Below, piece after piece: positions 20,595-29,465 of a DNA stretch of 64,000 bases. Source of the stretch: Mobilicoccus massiliensis (GTDB taxonomy: Bacteria; Actinomycetota; Actinomycetes; Actinomycetales; Dermatophilaceae); contig NZ_LN651330.1 in assembly GCF_000826525.2 (NCBI RefSeq), positions 621,857 to 685,856 on the forward strand. The letters are read 5' to 3'. Under the pieces are notes generated by a model. It was not told the DNA's origin and ran no database searches. It was given only the letters and a program-made list of their open reading frames with translations. Within the stretch, counting starts at the first letter, position 1; every line of letters starts with the position of its first letter. Made by a program: the position numbers and the translations under genes.

Positions 20595-20637
20595 CTGTGA
20601 GGTGTTTCCCCGGCTTCGCCGGGGAAACACCTCACAG
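20595..20637 (+). terminator. Twenty-base perfect hairpin between rpsD and rpoA
   Basis: Arms 20595-20614 and 20618-20637 are exact reverse complements with a TTC loop. This is the most stable hairpin noticed in the ribosomal cluster. There is no T-run after it; it may act as a terminator, transcript stabiliser or processing site. Confidence 0.7.
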
Positions 20638-20844
20638 CGAGCCCGACCGGCGGTTGCAGCGGTGGGTCACCGCGGGCAGCGCGGTGGGTCGCCGCGGCGG
20701 GTCAGTGGTCGTGGTGCAGCGGGCTGCCGCGCGCAGCGCGGCGTTGGCTTCGGCCGCTGGCGTGGTCACTGCCGCATGATGGATTCGGCGGTGTGATCGG
20801 CCGCGGCCTCACCTCGGTGGCTACGGTCACTGCGGTTTTCCTGC

Positions 20845-20931
20845 GGGTGTGGACAGAGACACCCACGGGAGTCGGCGACAGCCGACAGTTGTTTCGCGAG
20901 CATCAAATAGCGGTTGCTCGCGGGAAGGAAG
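20845..20931 (+). promoter_or_regulatory. Structured 5' leader of rpoA
   Basis: Three successive small hairpins: GGGTGT/ACACCC (20845-20864), GTCGGC/GCCGAC (20871-20886) and CGCGAGCA/TGCTCGCG (20895-20922). The last ends against the GGGAAGGAAG ribosome-binding site (20922-20931). Such a stack could control rpoA translation, for example by S4; that is inference. The rest of the spacer (20638-20844) shows no gene. Confidence 0.5.
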
Positions 20932-20937
20932 AATCTC

Positions 20938-21954
20938 GTGCTCATCGCACAGCGTCCCGTCCTCTCCGAAGAGGTCATCTCCCCGGCGCGCTCCCGGTTC
21001 ATCATCGAACCCCTCGAGCCCGGCTTCGGATACACCCTCGGTAACTCCCTGCGCCGCACGCTCCTCTCGAGCATCCCCGGCGCCTCCGTCACGAGCATCC
21101 GCATCGACGGCGTGCTCCACGAGTTCTCCACGATCCCCGGGGTCAAGGAGGACGTCACCGAGATCATCCTCAACATCAAGGGACTCGTCGTCTCCAGCGA
21201 GCACGACGAGCCCGTCGTCATGTACCTGCGCAAGCAGGGCCCCGGCCCCGTCACCGCGGCCGACATCGCCCCGCCCGCCGGCGTCGAGGTGCACAACCCC
21301 GACCTCCCCATCGCCACGCTCAACGACAAGGGCAAGATCGAGATGGAACTCACGGTCGAACGCGGCCGCGGGTACGTCTCCGCCTCCCAGAACAAGGCCG
21401 GCGACCACGAGATCGGGCGCATCCCCGTCGACTCCATCTACTCGCCCGTCCTCGCCGTCACCTACAAGGTCGAGGCCACGCGAGTCGAGCAGCGCACCGA
21501 CTTCGACAAGCTCGTCGTCGACGTCGAGACCAAGAACTCCATGGCTCCCCGCGACGCCCTCGCCTCCGCCGGCAAGACCCTCGTCGAGCTCTTCGGCCTC
21601 GCCCGCGAGCTCAACGTCGAGGCCGAAGGCGTCGACATGGGCCCCTCGCCCACCGACGCCGCCCTCGCCGCCGACCTCGCGCTGCCCATCGAAGACCTCG
21701 ACCTCACCGTCCGGTCCTACAACTGCCTCAAGCGCGAAGGCATCCACACCGTGGGCGAACTCGTCGGCCGCAGCGAAGCCGACCTCCTCGACATCCGCAA
21801 CTTCGGCGCCAAGTCCATCGACGAGGTCAAGGCCAAGCTCGTCGGCATGGGCCTCGCGCTCAAGGACAGCCCCCCCGGATTCGACCCCGCCGCCATCGCC
21901 GATCGCTACGACGAGGACGACGACAACGCATTCGTCGAGGACGAGCAGTACTGA
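20938..21954 (+). CDS. rpoA: RNA polymerase alpha subunit
   Basis: Scaffold for polymerase assembly and contact for UP elements and activators. 338 residues. GTG 20938 follows GGGAAGGAAG at proper distance and gives [13 protein letters not shown]; a TTG eight codons upstream is less likely. The N-terminal dimer domain has [20 protein letters not shown] and the C-terminal domain (from about residue 245) has [18 protein letters not shown]. It ends in an acidic tail. Confidence 0.98.
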   Translation: MLIAQRPVLSEEVISPARSRFIIEPLEPGFGYTLGNSLRRTLLSSIPGASVTSIRIDGVLHEFSTIPGVKEDVTEIILNIKGLVVSSEHDEPVVMYLRKQGPGPVTAADIAPPAGVEVHNPDLPIATLNDKGKIEMELTVERGRGYVSASQNKAGDHEIGRIPVDSIYSPVLAVTYKVEATRVEQRTDFDKLVVDVETKNSMAPRDALASAGKTLVELFGLARELNVEAEGVDMGPSPTDAALAADLALPIEDLDLTVRSYNCLKREGIHTVGELVGRSEADLLDIRNFGAKSIDEVKAKLVGMGLALKDSPPGFDPAAIADRYDEDDDNAFVEDEQY

Positions 21955-22013
21955 CCGATCAGTGACTGGCCGGCACGGGCCGGATCGGTCAGCGACCACC
22001 ACAGGAGACACAC

Positions 22014-22610
22014 ATGCCTACGCCCACCAAGGGACCCCGCCTCGGAGGTGGCCCGGCTCACGAGCGCCTCATGCTCGCGAACCTCGCCACCGCGCTCTTC
22101 GAGCACGGCCGCATCCAGACGACCGAGGCCAAGGCCAAGCGCCTGCGCCCCCTCGCCGAGCGGCTCATCACGTTCGCCAAGCGCGGCGACCTCCACAGCC
22201 GCCGCCGCGTCATGACCGTCATCCGTGACAAGGGCGTCGTGCACGTCCTCTTCACCGAGATCGCGCCCGCAATGGCCGAGCGTCCCGGCGGCTACACCCG
22301 CATCACCAAGGTCGGCAACCGCAAGGGTGACAACGCGCCCATGGCCGTCATCGAGCTCGTCCGCGAGCCGTACTCGCCCAAGCAGGCCACGGTCAAGGAG
22401 GCGGAGGCCGCCACCAAGCGCTCCGCCGCCGACCGTTCCGCCGAGGAGGCTGCCGTGAGCACCGACGAGAACACCACCGAGGCCGTGGAGCCGGAGATTG
22501 CCGAGGCCCCCGTGGCCGAGGGTCCCGCTGGCGCCGAGGTCCCCGCCGAGGGCGAGGGCGTCACCGACGAGGCGGCCGAGGCCGCCGCGTCGGACGCCGA
22601 CAAGGCCTGA
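22014..22610 (+). CDS. rplQ: 50S ribosomal protein L17 with acidic tail
   Basis: Tunnel-exit-side protein. 198 residues against a core of about 118. [39 protein letters not shown] and [19 protein letters not shown] are standard. The last 75 residues are an Ala/Glu-rich extension of low complexity, seen in Actinomycete L17. A terminator follows. Confidence 0.97.
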   Translation: MPTPTKGPRLGGGPAHERLMLANLATALFEHGRIQTTEAKAKRLRPLAERLITFAKRGDLHSRRRVMTVIRDKGVVHVLFTEIAPAMAERPGGYTRITKVGNRKGDNAPMAVIELVREPYSPKQATVKEAEAATKRSAADRSAEEAAVSTDENTTEAVEPEIAEAPVAEGPAGAEVPAEGEGVTDEAAEAAASDADKA

Positions 22611-22624
22611 CGTACCCCGTCGCC

Positions 22625-22666
22625 GACAGCGGCGCATCTCCGGTTCCCCGGAGGTGCGCCGCTGTC
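22625..22666 (+). terminator. Terminator at the end of the ribosomal superoperon
   Basis: Nineteen-base arms 22625-22643 and 22648-22666 with a TTCC loop and one imperfect pair, immediately after rplQ. Confidence 0.88.
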
Positions 22667-22877
22667 GCGTGTGCGGGGCCGTGTCCGGGGCTCCTGCGGT
22701 GGTCCGGGAGCGTGTGGCGGTGGGGCGGCGAGGGGTTCGCGCCTCCCGTCGTGGAGGCGGACGTGCCTGTGTGAGCGAGCCGACCGTCGGGCGGGCGCGG
22801 ATGGGTTCGACGACGTCCGATGGGCGCGGGGGAGAGGACTAAGCTGAGAGCAACTGGACGGGTGACGGGAGAGCGTG

Positions 22878-23837
22878 ATGGGTGCGTGGTGGGCCTGCCG
22901 TAGGGCGGGTGTCGTCGGTGGTGTCGTTGCCGCCGCGATGGCGTGCGCCCCCGCGGTGGCCGTTCCGTCGGCGTCCGCGGTCCCGCCCGGCCCCGAGAAC
23001 GCGTCTGCTGCACCCGCCGCCTCCGACCGTAAGAGCCCGTCCTTCTCCGACCGTGACGTCGCGAGGATGCTCGGCAAGGGCGCGGACGACGTGTCGTTCT
23101 CGGTGCGCGACCGCCGCACGGGGGAGACGTACACGTACAACGGCGGGTTCCAAAACACGACGGCGAGCATCGTCAAGGTCCTCGTGCTCACGACGATCGT
23201 CGGGGAGCGACGCGAGGACGGGCGGGGTCTGTCCTCGAAGCAGCGGGCCCTCGCCGAGCGGATGATCCGGTACAGCGACAACGACGCGACGACGTCGCTG
23301 TTCTCGCAGGCAGGTGGGCGTGCGGCCGTGCAGCGCACCGCAGACGATCTCGGCATGACCCGGACGAAGGTCAAGGGCGCGTGGGGGACGACGACGACCA
23401 GCGCGGCCGATCAGCGTCTCCTCATGGACAAGCTCGTCGACGGGACGCCGCACCTCGAGAAGCGCGACCGCGCGTACATCCTCGAGCTCATGGGGCGGGT
23501 CACGCCCGAGCAGCGGTGGGGCGTGGGCAGCGTGCCCAAGGGGACGAGCGTCGCCGTGAAGAACGGGTGGCTGCCGCTCGAGCCGCACGGGTGGCGCATC
23601 AACAGCATCGGCAGCGTCAAGGGCGACGGGCGTGACTACACGCTCGCGATCCTCAGCTACGACAACGGCTCGATGGAGTCGGGCGTCACGCGGGCGCGCA
23701 AGGTGTCGGAATACGTCTGGAAGACGCTGGGATCCTCCGCGGACGTCGCGTCCGAGGGGGCCACGCCGTCGGGGACGCGTCCGACGCCGTTCTGGATCCG
23801 TCGCGGTGCCGCGCTGCCGCCGCACCCGATCGTCTGA
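22878..23837 (+). CDS. Exported serine hydrolase, beta-lactamase class A-like
   Basis: 319 residues, starting at ATG 22878 (GTG 22875 also possible) after GGGAGAG. An N-terminal signal segment (VVGGVVAAAMACAPAVAVPS) is followed by a disordered Pro/Ala stretch. The penicillin-recognising fold is indicated by TASIVKVLVL (Ser-x-x-Lys), MIRYSDNDATT (SDN loop) and VAVKNGWLPL (Lys-x-Gly in place of KTG). Such chromosomal Actinomycete proteins may act on peptidoglycan precursors rather than drugs; no resistance function is claimed. truA starts one base after its stop. Confidence 0.85.
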   Translation: MGAWWACRRAGVVGGVVAAAMACAPAVAVPSASAVPPGPENASAAPAASDRKSPSFSDRDVARMLGKGADDVSFSVRDRRTGETYTYNGGFQNTTASIVKVLVLTTIVGERREDGRGLSSKQRALAERMIRYSDNDATTSLFSQAGGRAAVQRTADDLGMTRTKVKGAWGTTTTSAADQRLLMDKLVDGTPHLEKRDRAYILELMGRVTPEQRWGVGSVPKGTSVAVKNGWLPLEPHGWRINSIGSVKGDGRDYTLAILSYDNGSMESGVTRARKVSEYVWKTLGSSADVASEGATPSGTRPTPFWIRRGAALPPHPIV

Positions 23838-23838
23838 C

Positions 23839-24675
23839 GTGCGCGTCCGTCTCGACTTCGCCTACGACGGTACGGACTTCTCCGGCTGGGCGGCCCAGCC
23901 GGGCCTGCGCACGGTCGAGGGGGAGCTGTCTGCCGCGCTCGGGCGCATCCTCCGGGCCGACCCGGCCCCGTCGCTCACGGTCGCGGGACGCACCGACGCG
24001 GGTGTCCACGCGCGGGGGGCGGTCGCTCACGTCGACGTCGAGGAGGAGGCGTGGAACGCGCTGCCCGGACGGTCGGATCCTGCCCCGGAGGCCGCTGCGG
24101 TGCGGCGCCTCGCAGGCGTTCTGCCGGGCGACGTCGTCGTGCGGCGTGCGCGGGTGGTGGCGGAGGACTTCGACGCACGGTTCTCCGCACTCACGCGCCG
24201 GTACTCCTACCGCATCTGCGACGCCCCCGAACTCCTCGATCCGTTGCGGCGGCGCGACACCGTGACGGTGCGGCGTCCCCTCGACGTCGACGCGATGGAC
24301 GTGGCCGCGCGGTCGTTGTGCGGGCTGCGGGAGTTCGCGGCGTTCTGCAAGCGGCGGGAGGGGGCGACGACGGTGCGGACGCTGCTCGAGTACTCGTGGC
24401 GGCGTGAGGGGCATCTCGTCGTGGGGACGGTCGTCGCCGACGCGTTCTGCCACTCGATGGTGCGGGCTCTCGTCGGGGCGGTCGTGCCCGTGGGTGAGGG
24501 GCGTCGGCCCGTGGAGTGGCCGGCGCAGGTGCAGGAGCGTGCCGAGCGGGACCCGGGCGTCACGGTGATGCCGGCGCACGGGTTGTGCCTCGAGGAGGTC
24601 ACGTACCCGAGCGACGCGGACCTCGCGGCGAGGGCCCGCACGGCGAGGGCGATCCGCACCCTGCCGGGGGAGTGA
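23839..24675 (+). CDS. truA: tRNA pseudouridine(38-40) synthase
   Basis: Modifies U38-40 of the tRNA anticodon arm. 278 residues. GTG 23839 starts the conserved VRVRLDFAYDGTDFSGWAAQ. The catalytic aspartate lies in AGRTDAGVHARG, and ALTRRYSYRICD, LREFAAFCKRREG and the C-terminal FCHSMVRALVGA are present. An insert near residue 75 (SDPAPEAAAV) is mildly longer than usual. It marks the left border of the accessory island; rplM, a common follower in Actinomycetes, lies about 35 kb away. Confidence 0.96.
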   Translation: MRVRLDFAYDGTDFSGWAAQPGLRTVEGELSAALGRILRADPAPSLTVAGRTDAGVHARGAVAHVDVEEEAWNALPGRSDPAPEAAAVRRLAGVLPGDVVVRRARVVAEDFDARFSALTRRYSYRICDAPELLDPLRRRDTVTVRRPLDVDAMDVAARSLCGLREFAAFCKRREGATTVRTLLEYSWRREGHLVVGTVVADAFCHSMVRALVGAVVPVGEGRRPVEWPAQVQERAERDPGVTVMPAHGLCLEEVTYPSDADLAARARTARAIRTLPGE

Positions 24676-24689
24676 GGCGACCCCCGGCC

Positions 24690-25083
24690 ACGTCGGTCGG
24701 GGGAGCATCGCGCGGCGGTCCTCGGCGATGGAGCCGTGGCTGCTCATGCCGCCGTCGACGGTGAGGACCTGGCCGGTGACGTATCGGGATTCGACGGAGG
24801 CGAGGAAGAGCATCGCGTGGGCGATGTCCTCGGGGTCGCCGATGAAGGGCAGGACGTTGTGGCTGCGGATCTGGTCGATCATGTCGGTGTCGAGGTTGTC
24901 GCGCAGGGCGGGCGTCATGATCGCGCCTGGTGCGACGGCGTTGCAGCGGACGTGTCTGAGGCCGTACTGGGTGGCGATGTACTGCGTCATACGGATGACG
25001 GCGGCCTTGGCGGTGCCGTAGGCGAGCTAGAGGAGACTCGCCGCGCCCGTGATCACCGCGACCTTGTTCTCCAACCTGCCCAG
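24690..25083 (-). pseudogene. Short-chain dehydrogenase remnant with internal deletion
   Basis: Minus-strand remains of an SDR oxidoreductase. The N-terminus LGRLENKVAVITGAAS (from 25083, with CTG where ATG is expected) is the Rossmann start. It runs straight into SLL-stop-LAYGTAKAAVIRMTQ, which is the catalytic Tyr-x-x-x-Lys segment normally some 130 residues later. The C-terminal part VRCNAVAPGAIMTPAL, FLASVESRYVTGQVLTVDGG is well preserved. The centre of the gene is deleted, a stop codon sits at the join, and the 3' end runs toward truA. Confidence 0.85.
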
Positions 25084-25170
25084 CGGCCCGTCCTCACCGT
25101 GGGCCACCGACCCTCGGTGGATCCGGAACCCACCGTGACACGCTGGTCCGACAGTCCTTCCCCGGCAGGG

Positions 25171-28100
25171 TCAGAGGGCGACGGCGGAGGCGGCGTAGAG
25201 GTCGGACGGCATCGCGTGGGCGAGCCGCCACGTGATCGCCATCGGCTTCTCGCCGGTGTGGCCCACATACGTCGCGGGGCCGAGGAACGTGTACGGCTCC
25301 GTGCCGAACTCGCCCTGTCGTTCGTGGCGGACGAAGAGCAGAACGGTGCTCCTGCCGTCGCGATACCGCTGTCCGGTGGGCGACTCGGCGCGGGTGGTCG
25401 ACTGCGACTCCCAGTGGAAGAGGGTCGGGCTGATGGGGTAGTCGCGGTAGAGCGTCGAGGGGGAGTAGTCGGCCTCGGATTTCGTGAGCGTGACGAAGAA
25501 CGCGTCGACCTCCGCACCCCCGACCGTCGTGTGGAGCACGCCCTCCTGGAAGTAGCTCGGTTTCTTCTGCAGTGTCCCGTAGCCGAGGGCGGCGAGAACC
25601 TCCTCGCGGGAGTAGCGGGCGTGGACCTGGAGGCCGGTCGTCGCGAGTGGCCCCTCCAACGGGACGAGGGGCCTACGGCTCGTGTCGAAGGTGAGGTCGA
25701 CGACCTGGCGAAGTTCGTCCCGGAGGACGGATTCCGCCCGGAGCGCCTCGAGGCCTTCGTCGTAGGAGGTGAATCCGCCGCCGTCGGGCCACAGCGAGAA
25801 GAAGAGCATGCGGGCGAGGTGCTGCTCGACGTCGGTGAGCTCGTCGTAACGGGGCGCCTGTGTGAGGACCCGGCCGTAGGTCTGCGCGCGAACGGGATCG
25901 TCGACGTGGGCCATCGTGCGCACTCGGCGGGTGAGGCGCGTCTCCACCGGGGTCGCGTCGCCGGTTAGCAGACCTGCCTCTCGGCGCAACGTCGTCCAGG
26001 ATTTCGTGCCGCGCAGCACCTGGGGGAGCTCGATGCCCGCGTCGGTGAGGAAGGCACGCAGATCGTCGGTGGGGCGGGCGCGGAGTTCGTCGCGAAGGTG
26101 GGGCCACCTCACCGCGACGTGAGCACGTATACTCCGCAGCACCTCGTCCTGGGCGACCCGGTCGAGGACGATCTGGCAGCCGGAGGGCAGGAACGGGAAG
26201 CCCTTCTCGACGTCGCGGGCCAGCCGCCCTCGGGGTGCGCCGGTGAGGGCGCGGAACCGGAGGTCGGCGCGGAACTCGGCACGGTGGTGTCCGACGAAGT
26301 CGAGGGCGGTCAGGACCGCCTTGCCCTCCGCTAGGCGCAGGCCGCGTCCGAGCTGCTGGAGGAACAGGGTGGCGCTCTCGGTGGGGCGCAGGAACAGGAC
26401 GGTGTCGACCTCGGGGATGTCGACGCCCTCGTTGAAGAGGTCGGCGGTGAAGATCGCCTGGATCCGCCCCGCACGCAGAGCAGCGATGGCCGATTCACGG
26501 TCGAGGCGCGGTGTCTGTCCGGTGACGGCGACGGCGGCGAGTCCCTGGGCGCGGAAGACCTGCGCCATGTACTCCGCGTGTGCGATGCCGGCGCAGAACC
26601 CCAGTGCACGCATGGTGTGCGGGTCGGTGACCTTGTCCTCCACCTGCCGCAGCACGAGGCGGGCGCGTGCGTCGTTGCCGGTGTACAGCGCATCGAGGGC
26701 GGCGTCGGAGTAGCGGCCCGCGCTCCAGTCGACGCTCGTGAGGTCGGTGCCGTCGGCGATGCCGAAGTAGTGGAAGGGCGACAGGAGGTTCTGGCCGATC
26801 GCGTCCCACACACGGATCTCGGCCGCGGTGCGCCCGTCGAACCAGGCCCGGACGTCGGTGCCGTCGGTGCGTTCCGGCGTCGCGGTGAGGCCGAGGAGCT
26901 CCCGGGGCGCGAGGTGCTCGAGCAGGCGGCGGTACGTCGGGGCCTCGGCGTGATGGAACTCGTCGACGACGACGACGTCGAACGCGTCGGGTTCCAGGCC
27001 GGCGAGCCGCGAGGCCAGGGTCTGCACGCTGGCGAAGACGTGCTTCCACTGCGTGGGGACGTGCCCACCGACCCAGAGCTCGCCGAACGTGCCGTCGGCC
27101 AGGACCTCGCGGTAGGTGCGCAGCGACTGGTCGAGGATCTCCTTGCGGTGGGCCACGAACAGCAGTGAGGGGCGGTCCGCCGCGGGCGCGGTGCAGGCGA
27201 GGCGGCGGTAGTCGAGGGCCGCGACGACCGTCTTGCCGGTGCCCGTCGCCGCGACGACGAGGTTGCGATGCCGGTCGTGCAGGGTGCGTTCGGCGTCGAG
27301 CGCGTCGAGGATGCCCTGCTGGTGCGGGTATGGCCGCACGTCCAGGCCCGAGACGAGCAGCGAAGCGGGGGTCTGTCCACCGGCGGCGCGCAGGGCGAGG
27401 GCCAGGTGCTCGCGGTCAGCCTCGTCGTCGGGGTCGTACGGCGCGTACTCGTCGGAGTGCCAGTACGTCTCGAACGTCGCGGCGAACTTTTCGAGCAGCG
27501 TGGGCGTCGCCGTCGAGAGCCGCACGTTCCACTCGGCGCCGTCGACGAGCGCGGAGACGGTGAGGTTGGACGAGCCGACGTACGCCGTGTCGAACCCGCT
27601 GTTCCGGCGGAACAGCCACCCCTTGGCGTGCAGGCGGGTGCGGCGTGGGTCGTACTGCACCCGGACCTGCGCGCCGTAGTCGCGGGCCAGGCGGTCGAGG
27701 GCCTTCTGATCGGTGCTGCCGAGGTACGTCGTCGTGATGACGCGGAACGGGACCCCGCGCTCGCGGAGCCGTTCGAACTGCTGCTCCAGGGTGCGCATGC
27801 CGTGCCACTTGACGAATGCGCAGATGAGATCGACGCCGTCGCACGTGTCGAGCTCGGCCTTGCTCTCGCTGCCCAGGCTCGGATCGCCGTGAGCGTTCGT
27901 GAGGAGGGCGACGTCGGCCAAAGGGGTACTCGGGCGCACACCGGGCGGATACGCCGCAGGCCGCCTCGGGCCCATGGGGCGGGTGAGGGCCAGCAGGCGA
28001 CGGACTCCGTCCTCCGGGATCTCGTCGCTCGCCTGCAGGAGGTCGAGGACCTCCCGGACCGTGGCGAGTCGCGCGGCCTCGTCGGAGTCACCGGGGGAGC

Positions 28101-28275
28101 GGAGCGACCGCAGGATCGCCCGCCCCACATGCCGGGCGAGCACGTCCGCCTGGTCCGCCGGATCGACCGGCTCGATCGTCGGCGTGAGCTCCGCCTGCTG
28201 CGCGAGGCGCTCGAGCAAGGCCCTCGTCACCACCGATTCGTGGAGACCCTCACTCAATCCGGCGTCGTCGCTCAC
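25171..28275 (-). CDS. PLD nuclease-DEAD helicase fusion, DUF3427 family
   Basis: 1034 residues from GTG 28275, chosen over an upstream frame extension that lacks similarity. Domains in order: an N-terminal helical region (to about 115); a phospholipase D-type nuclease with HAKGWLF and YVGSSNLT near residues 217-235; an SF2 helicase with AATGTGKT (about 343), VVDEFHHAEAP (about 434), LGLTATPERTDG and LFLQQLGRGLRL; and a C-terminal DUF3427 region (about 700-1034) with GGAEVDAFFVTLTKSE. The family is often found in defence islands; its substrate is unknown. It lies 107 bases from mcrC on the same strand, so it may be cotranscribed with mcrBC. An intact, well-kept gene amid decayed neighbours. 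Confidence 0.85.
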   Translation of the reverse strand: MSDDAGLSEGLHESVVTRALLERLAQQAELTPTIEPVDPADQADVLARHVGRAILRSLRSPGDSDEAARLATVREVLDLLQASDEIPEDGVRRLLALTRPMGPRRPAAYPPGVRPSTPLADVALLTNAHGDPSLGSESKAELDTCDGVDLICAFVKWHGMRTLEQQFERLRERGVPFRVITTTYLGSTDQKALDRLARDYGAQVRVQYDPRRTRLHAKGWLFRRNSGFDTAYVGSSNLTVSALVDGAEWNVRLSTATPTLLEKFAATFETYWHSDEYAPYDPDDEADREHLALALRAAGGQTPASLLVSGLDVRPYPHQQGILDALDAERTLHDRHRNLVVAATGTGKTVVAALDYRRLACTAPAADRPSLLFVAHRKEILDQSLRTYREVLADGTFGELWVGGHVPTQWKHVFASVQTLASRLAGLEPDAFDVVVVDEFHHAEAPTYRRLLEHLAPRELLGLTATPERTDGTDVRAWFDGRTAAEIRVWDAIGQNLLSPFHYFGIADGTDLTSVDWSAGRYSDAALDALYTGNDARARLVLRQVEDKVTDPHTMRALGFCAGIAHAEYMAQVFRAQGLAAVAVTGQTPRLDRESAIAALRAGRIQAIFTADLFNEGVDIPEVDTVLFLRPTESATLFLQQLGRGLRLAEGKAVLTALDFVGHHRAEFRADLRFRALTGAPRGRLARDVEKGFPFLPSGCQIVLDRVAQDEVLRSIRAHVAVRWPHLRDELRARPTDDLRAFLTDAGIELPQVLRGTKSWTTLRREAGLLTGDATPVETRLTRRVRTMAHVDDPVRAQTYGRVLTQAPRYDELTDVEQHLARMLFFSLWPDGGGFTSYDEGLEALRAESVLRDELRQVVDLTFDTSRRPLVPLEGPLATTGLQVHARYSREEVLAALGYGTLQKKPSYFQEGVLHTTVGGAEVDAFFVTLTKSEADYSPSTLYRDYPISPTLFHWESQSTTRAESPTGQRYRDGRSTVLLFVRHERQGEFGTEPYTFLGPATYVGHTGEKPMAITWRLAHAMPSDLYAASAVAL

Positions 28276-28382
28276 GCCGGCAGCGTCTCGCGGGGAGCCG
28301 GCGGGGGTCAATCGGACTGCGTCATAACGCCGGCCGCGTCGCATGCCGCTGTGGCGTGCGCCGGCCGCAAGGTGGACGTGCT

Positions 28383-29465
28383 CTACCGCGCCCAGTCGTC
28401 GAGTGCCTCAGTAAGTGCACGTCGCGAGCTTGATGGGGGTTGACTGAGATCGACGCGTCGCACCCGAAAAGGGAATCCGTCGAGGTGCAGGTCGAGGTCT
28501 CTCCCGTTGTCATCGAGCGTCACTGCGCTGAGTAGGAGGCCGCGCGTAGGCTTGTCTGCCGCGCGGCTGAAGACAGAGCAGTAGGCGTGGAGCTGCCGTA
28601 CGTAACCGGGGTTGAGCACCACCTTGGTGCGCACCGATGTGAACACGGGCGCGAACTTGCACTCGACGACGATCTGCTGTGTTGGCGAGCGGAGGACGAC
28701 GTCTGCGTGTAGGCGGGGAAGGTAGGTGGTGTCGCCCTCTTCGCCCGTGGCGGGCCAGGGCCGCTGTTCCGCGTTGACGAACCATCCTTCAGGCTCAAGC
28801 TGCAGCCGGTAGAAACCCCGAACCGCGTCCTCGAACAACCTGCGCATCGCAGCCTCGTCCCGAACGATGACCGGGAGAGCCACCTCTCCGGGTGAGTGCT
28901 CGGGGGCGCACATGGATCGGACGACCCGGCTCAAGAGGAGCAGGTCTGGGTCCGCCCTGTCGGCGTGGCCGTACTGCTCGCGGGACAGCTCGATCGCAGT
29001 GGCATCCCGTGGCGCGATCCCGAGGCGCTCCATGTCCTGCGCAGCCTGCGTGCACCGGTGGCGCACGTCGGGGGCCTGTGCCGACCACCCGGCTTGGCGC
29101 AATGTCGTGAGCATGTGTCGATAGCGGGGAAGGTCGCGTGTGATCTCGGAGAAGCGGCAGAGGATTCGGCCCGACCCCATGAGCTGTCGCCGTTCCGTCC
29201 CGAGATGATCGACGCGGCCCCGGACGCGTGTGAGAACGCTCGTGCGCTCCCGGTAGCGCTGGCTGAGCATCGCGCGCATGCGTGATTCGACCTCGGTCGC
29301 GAGCAGCAGCGCCAGGGCATCGGGGAGGTCATTGTCACGTTCGCCGCGGTGGATCTTCTCTCGTGCGTCTCCTGTGATCTTCTCCAGCAGACCCGAGGCG
29401 TAGAGCAGCAGAAACCACACGCTGCGTACGTCGATGCGTGTGCTTCCGGCCCCAAACTCCAGCAT
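28383..29465 (-). CDS. mcrC: McrC-type restriction endonuclease subunit
   Basis: 360 residues. Partner of McrB in modification-dependent (type IV) restriction. The N-terminal segment VRSVWFLLLYASGLLEK is typical of McrC, and the C-terminal PD-(D/E)XK nuclease shows LHADVVLRS followed by IVVECKFAPVF. Its ATG overlaps the stop of the mcrB-like gene (ATGA), so both are translationally coupled. Length is near that of E. coli McrC (348). Confidence 0.85.
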   Translation of the reverse strand: MLEFGAGSTRIDVRSVWFLLLYASGLLEKITGDAREKIHRGERDNDLPDALALLLATEVESRMRAMLSQRYRERTSVLTRVRGRVDHLGTERRQLMGSGRILCRFSEITRDLPRYRHMLTTLRQAGWSAQAPDVRHRCTQAAQDMERLGIAPRDATAIELSREQYGHADRADPDLLLLSRVVRSMCAPEHSPGEVALPVIVRDEAAMRRLFEDAVRGFYRLQLEPEGWFVNAEQRPWPATGEEGDTTYLPRLHADVVLRSPTQQIVVECKFAPVFTSVRTKVVLNPGYVRQLHAYCSVFSRAADKPTRGLLLSAVTLDDNGRDLDLHLDGFPFRVRRVDLSQPPSSSRRALTEALDDWAR

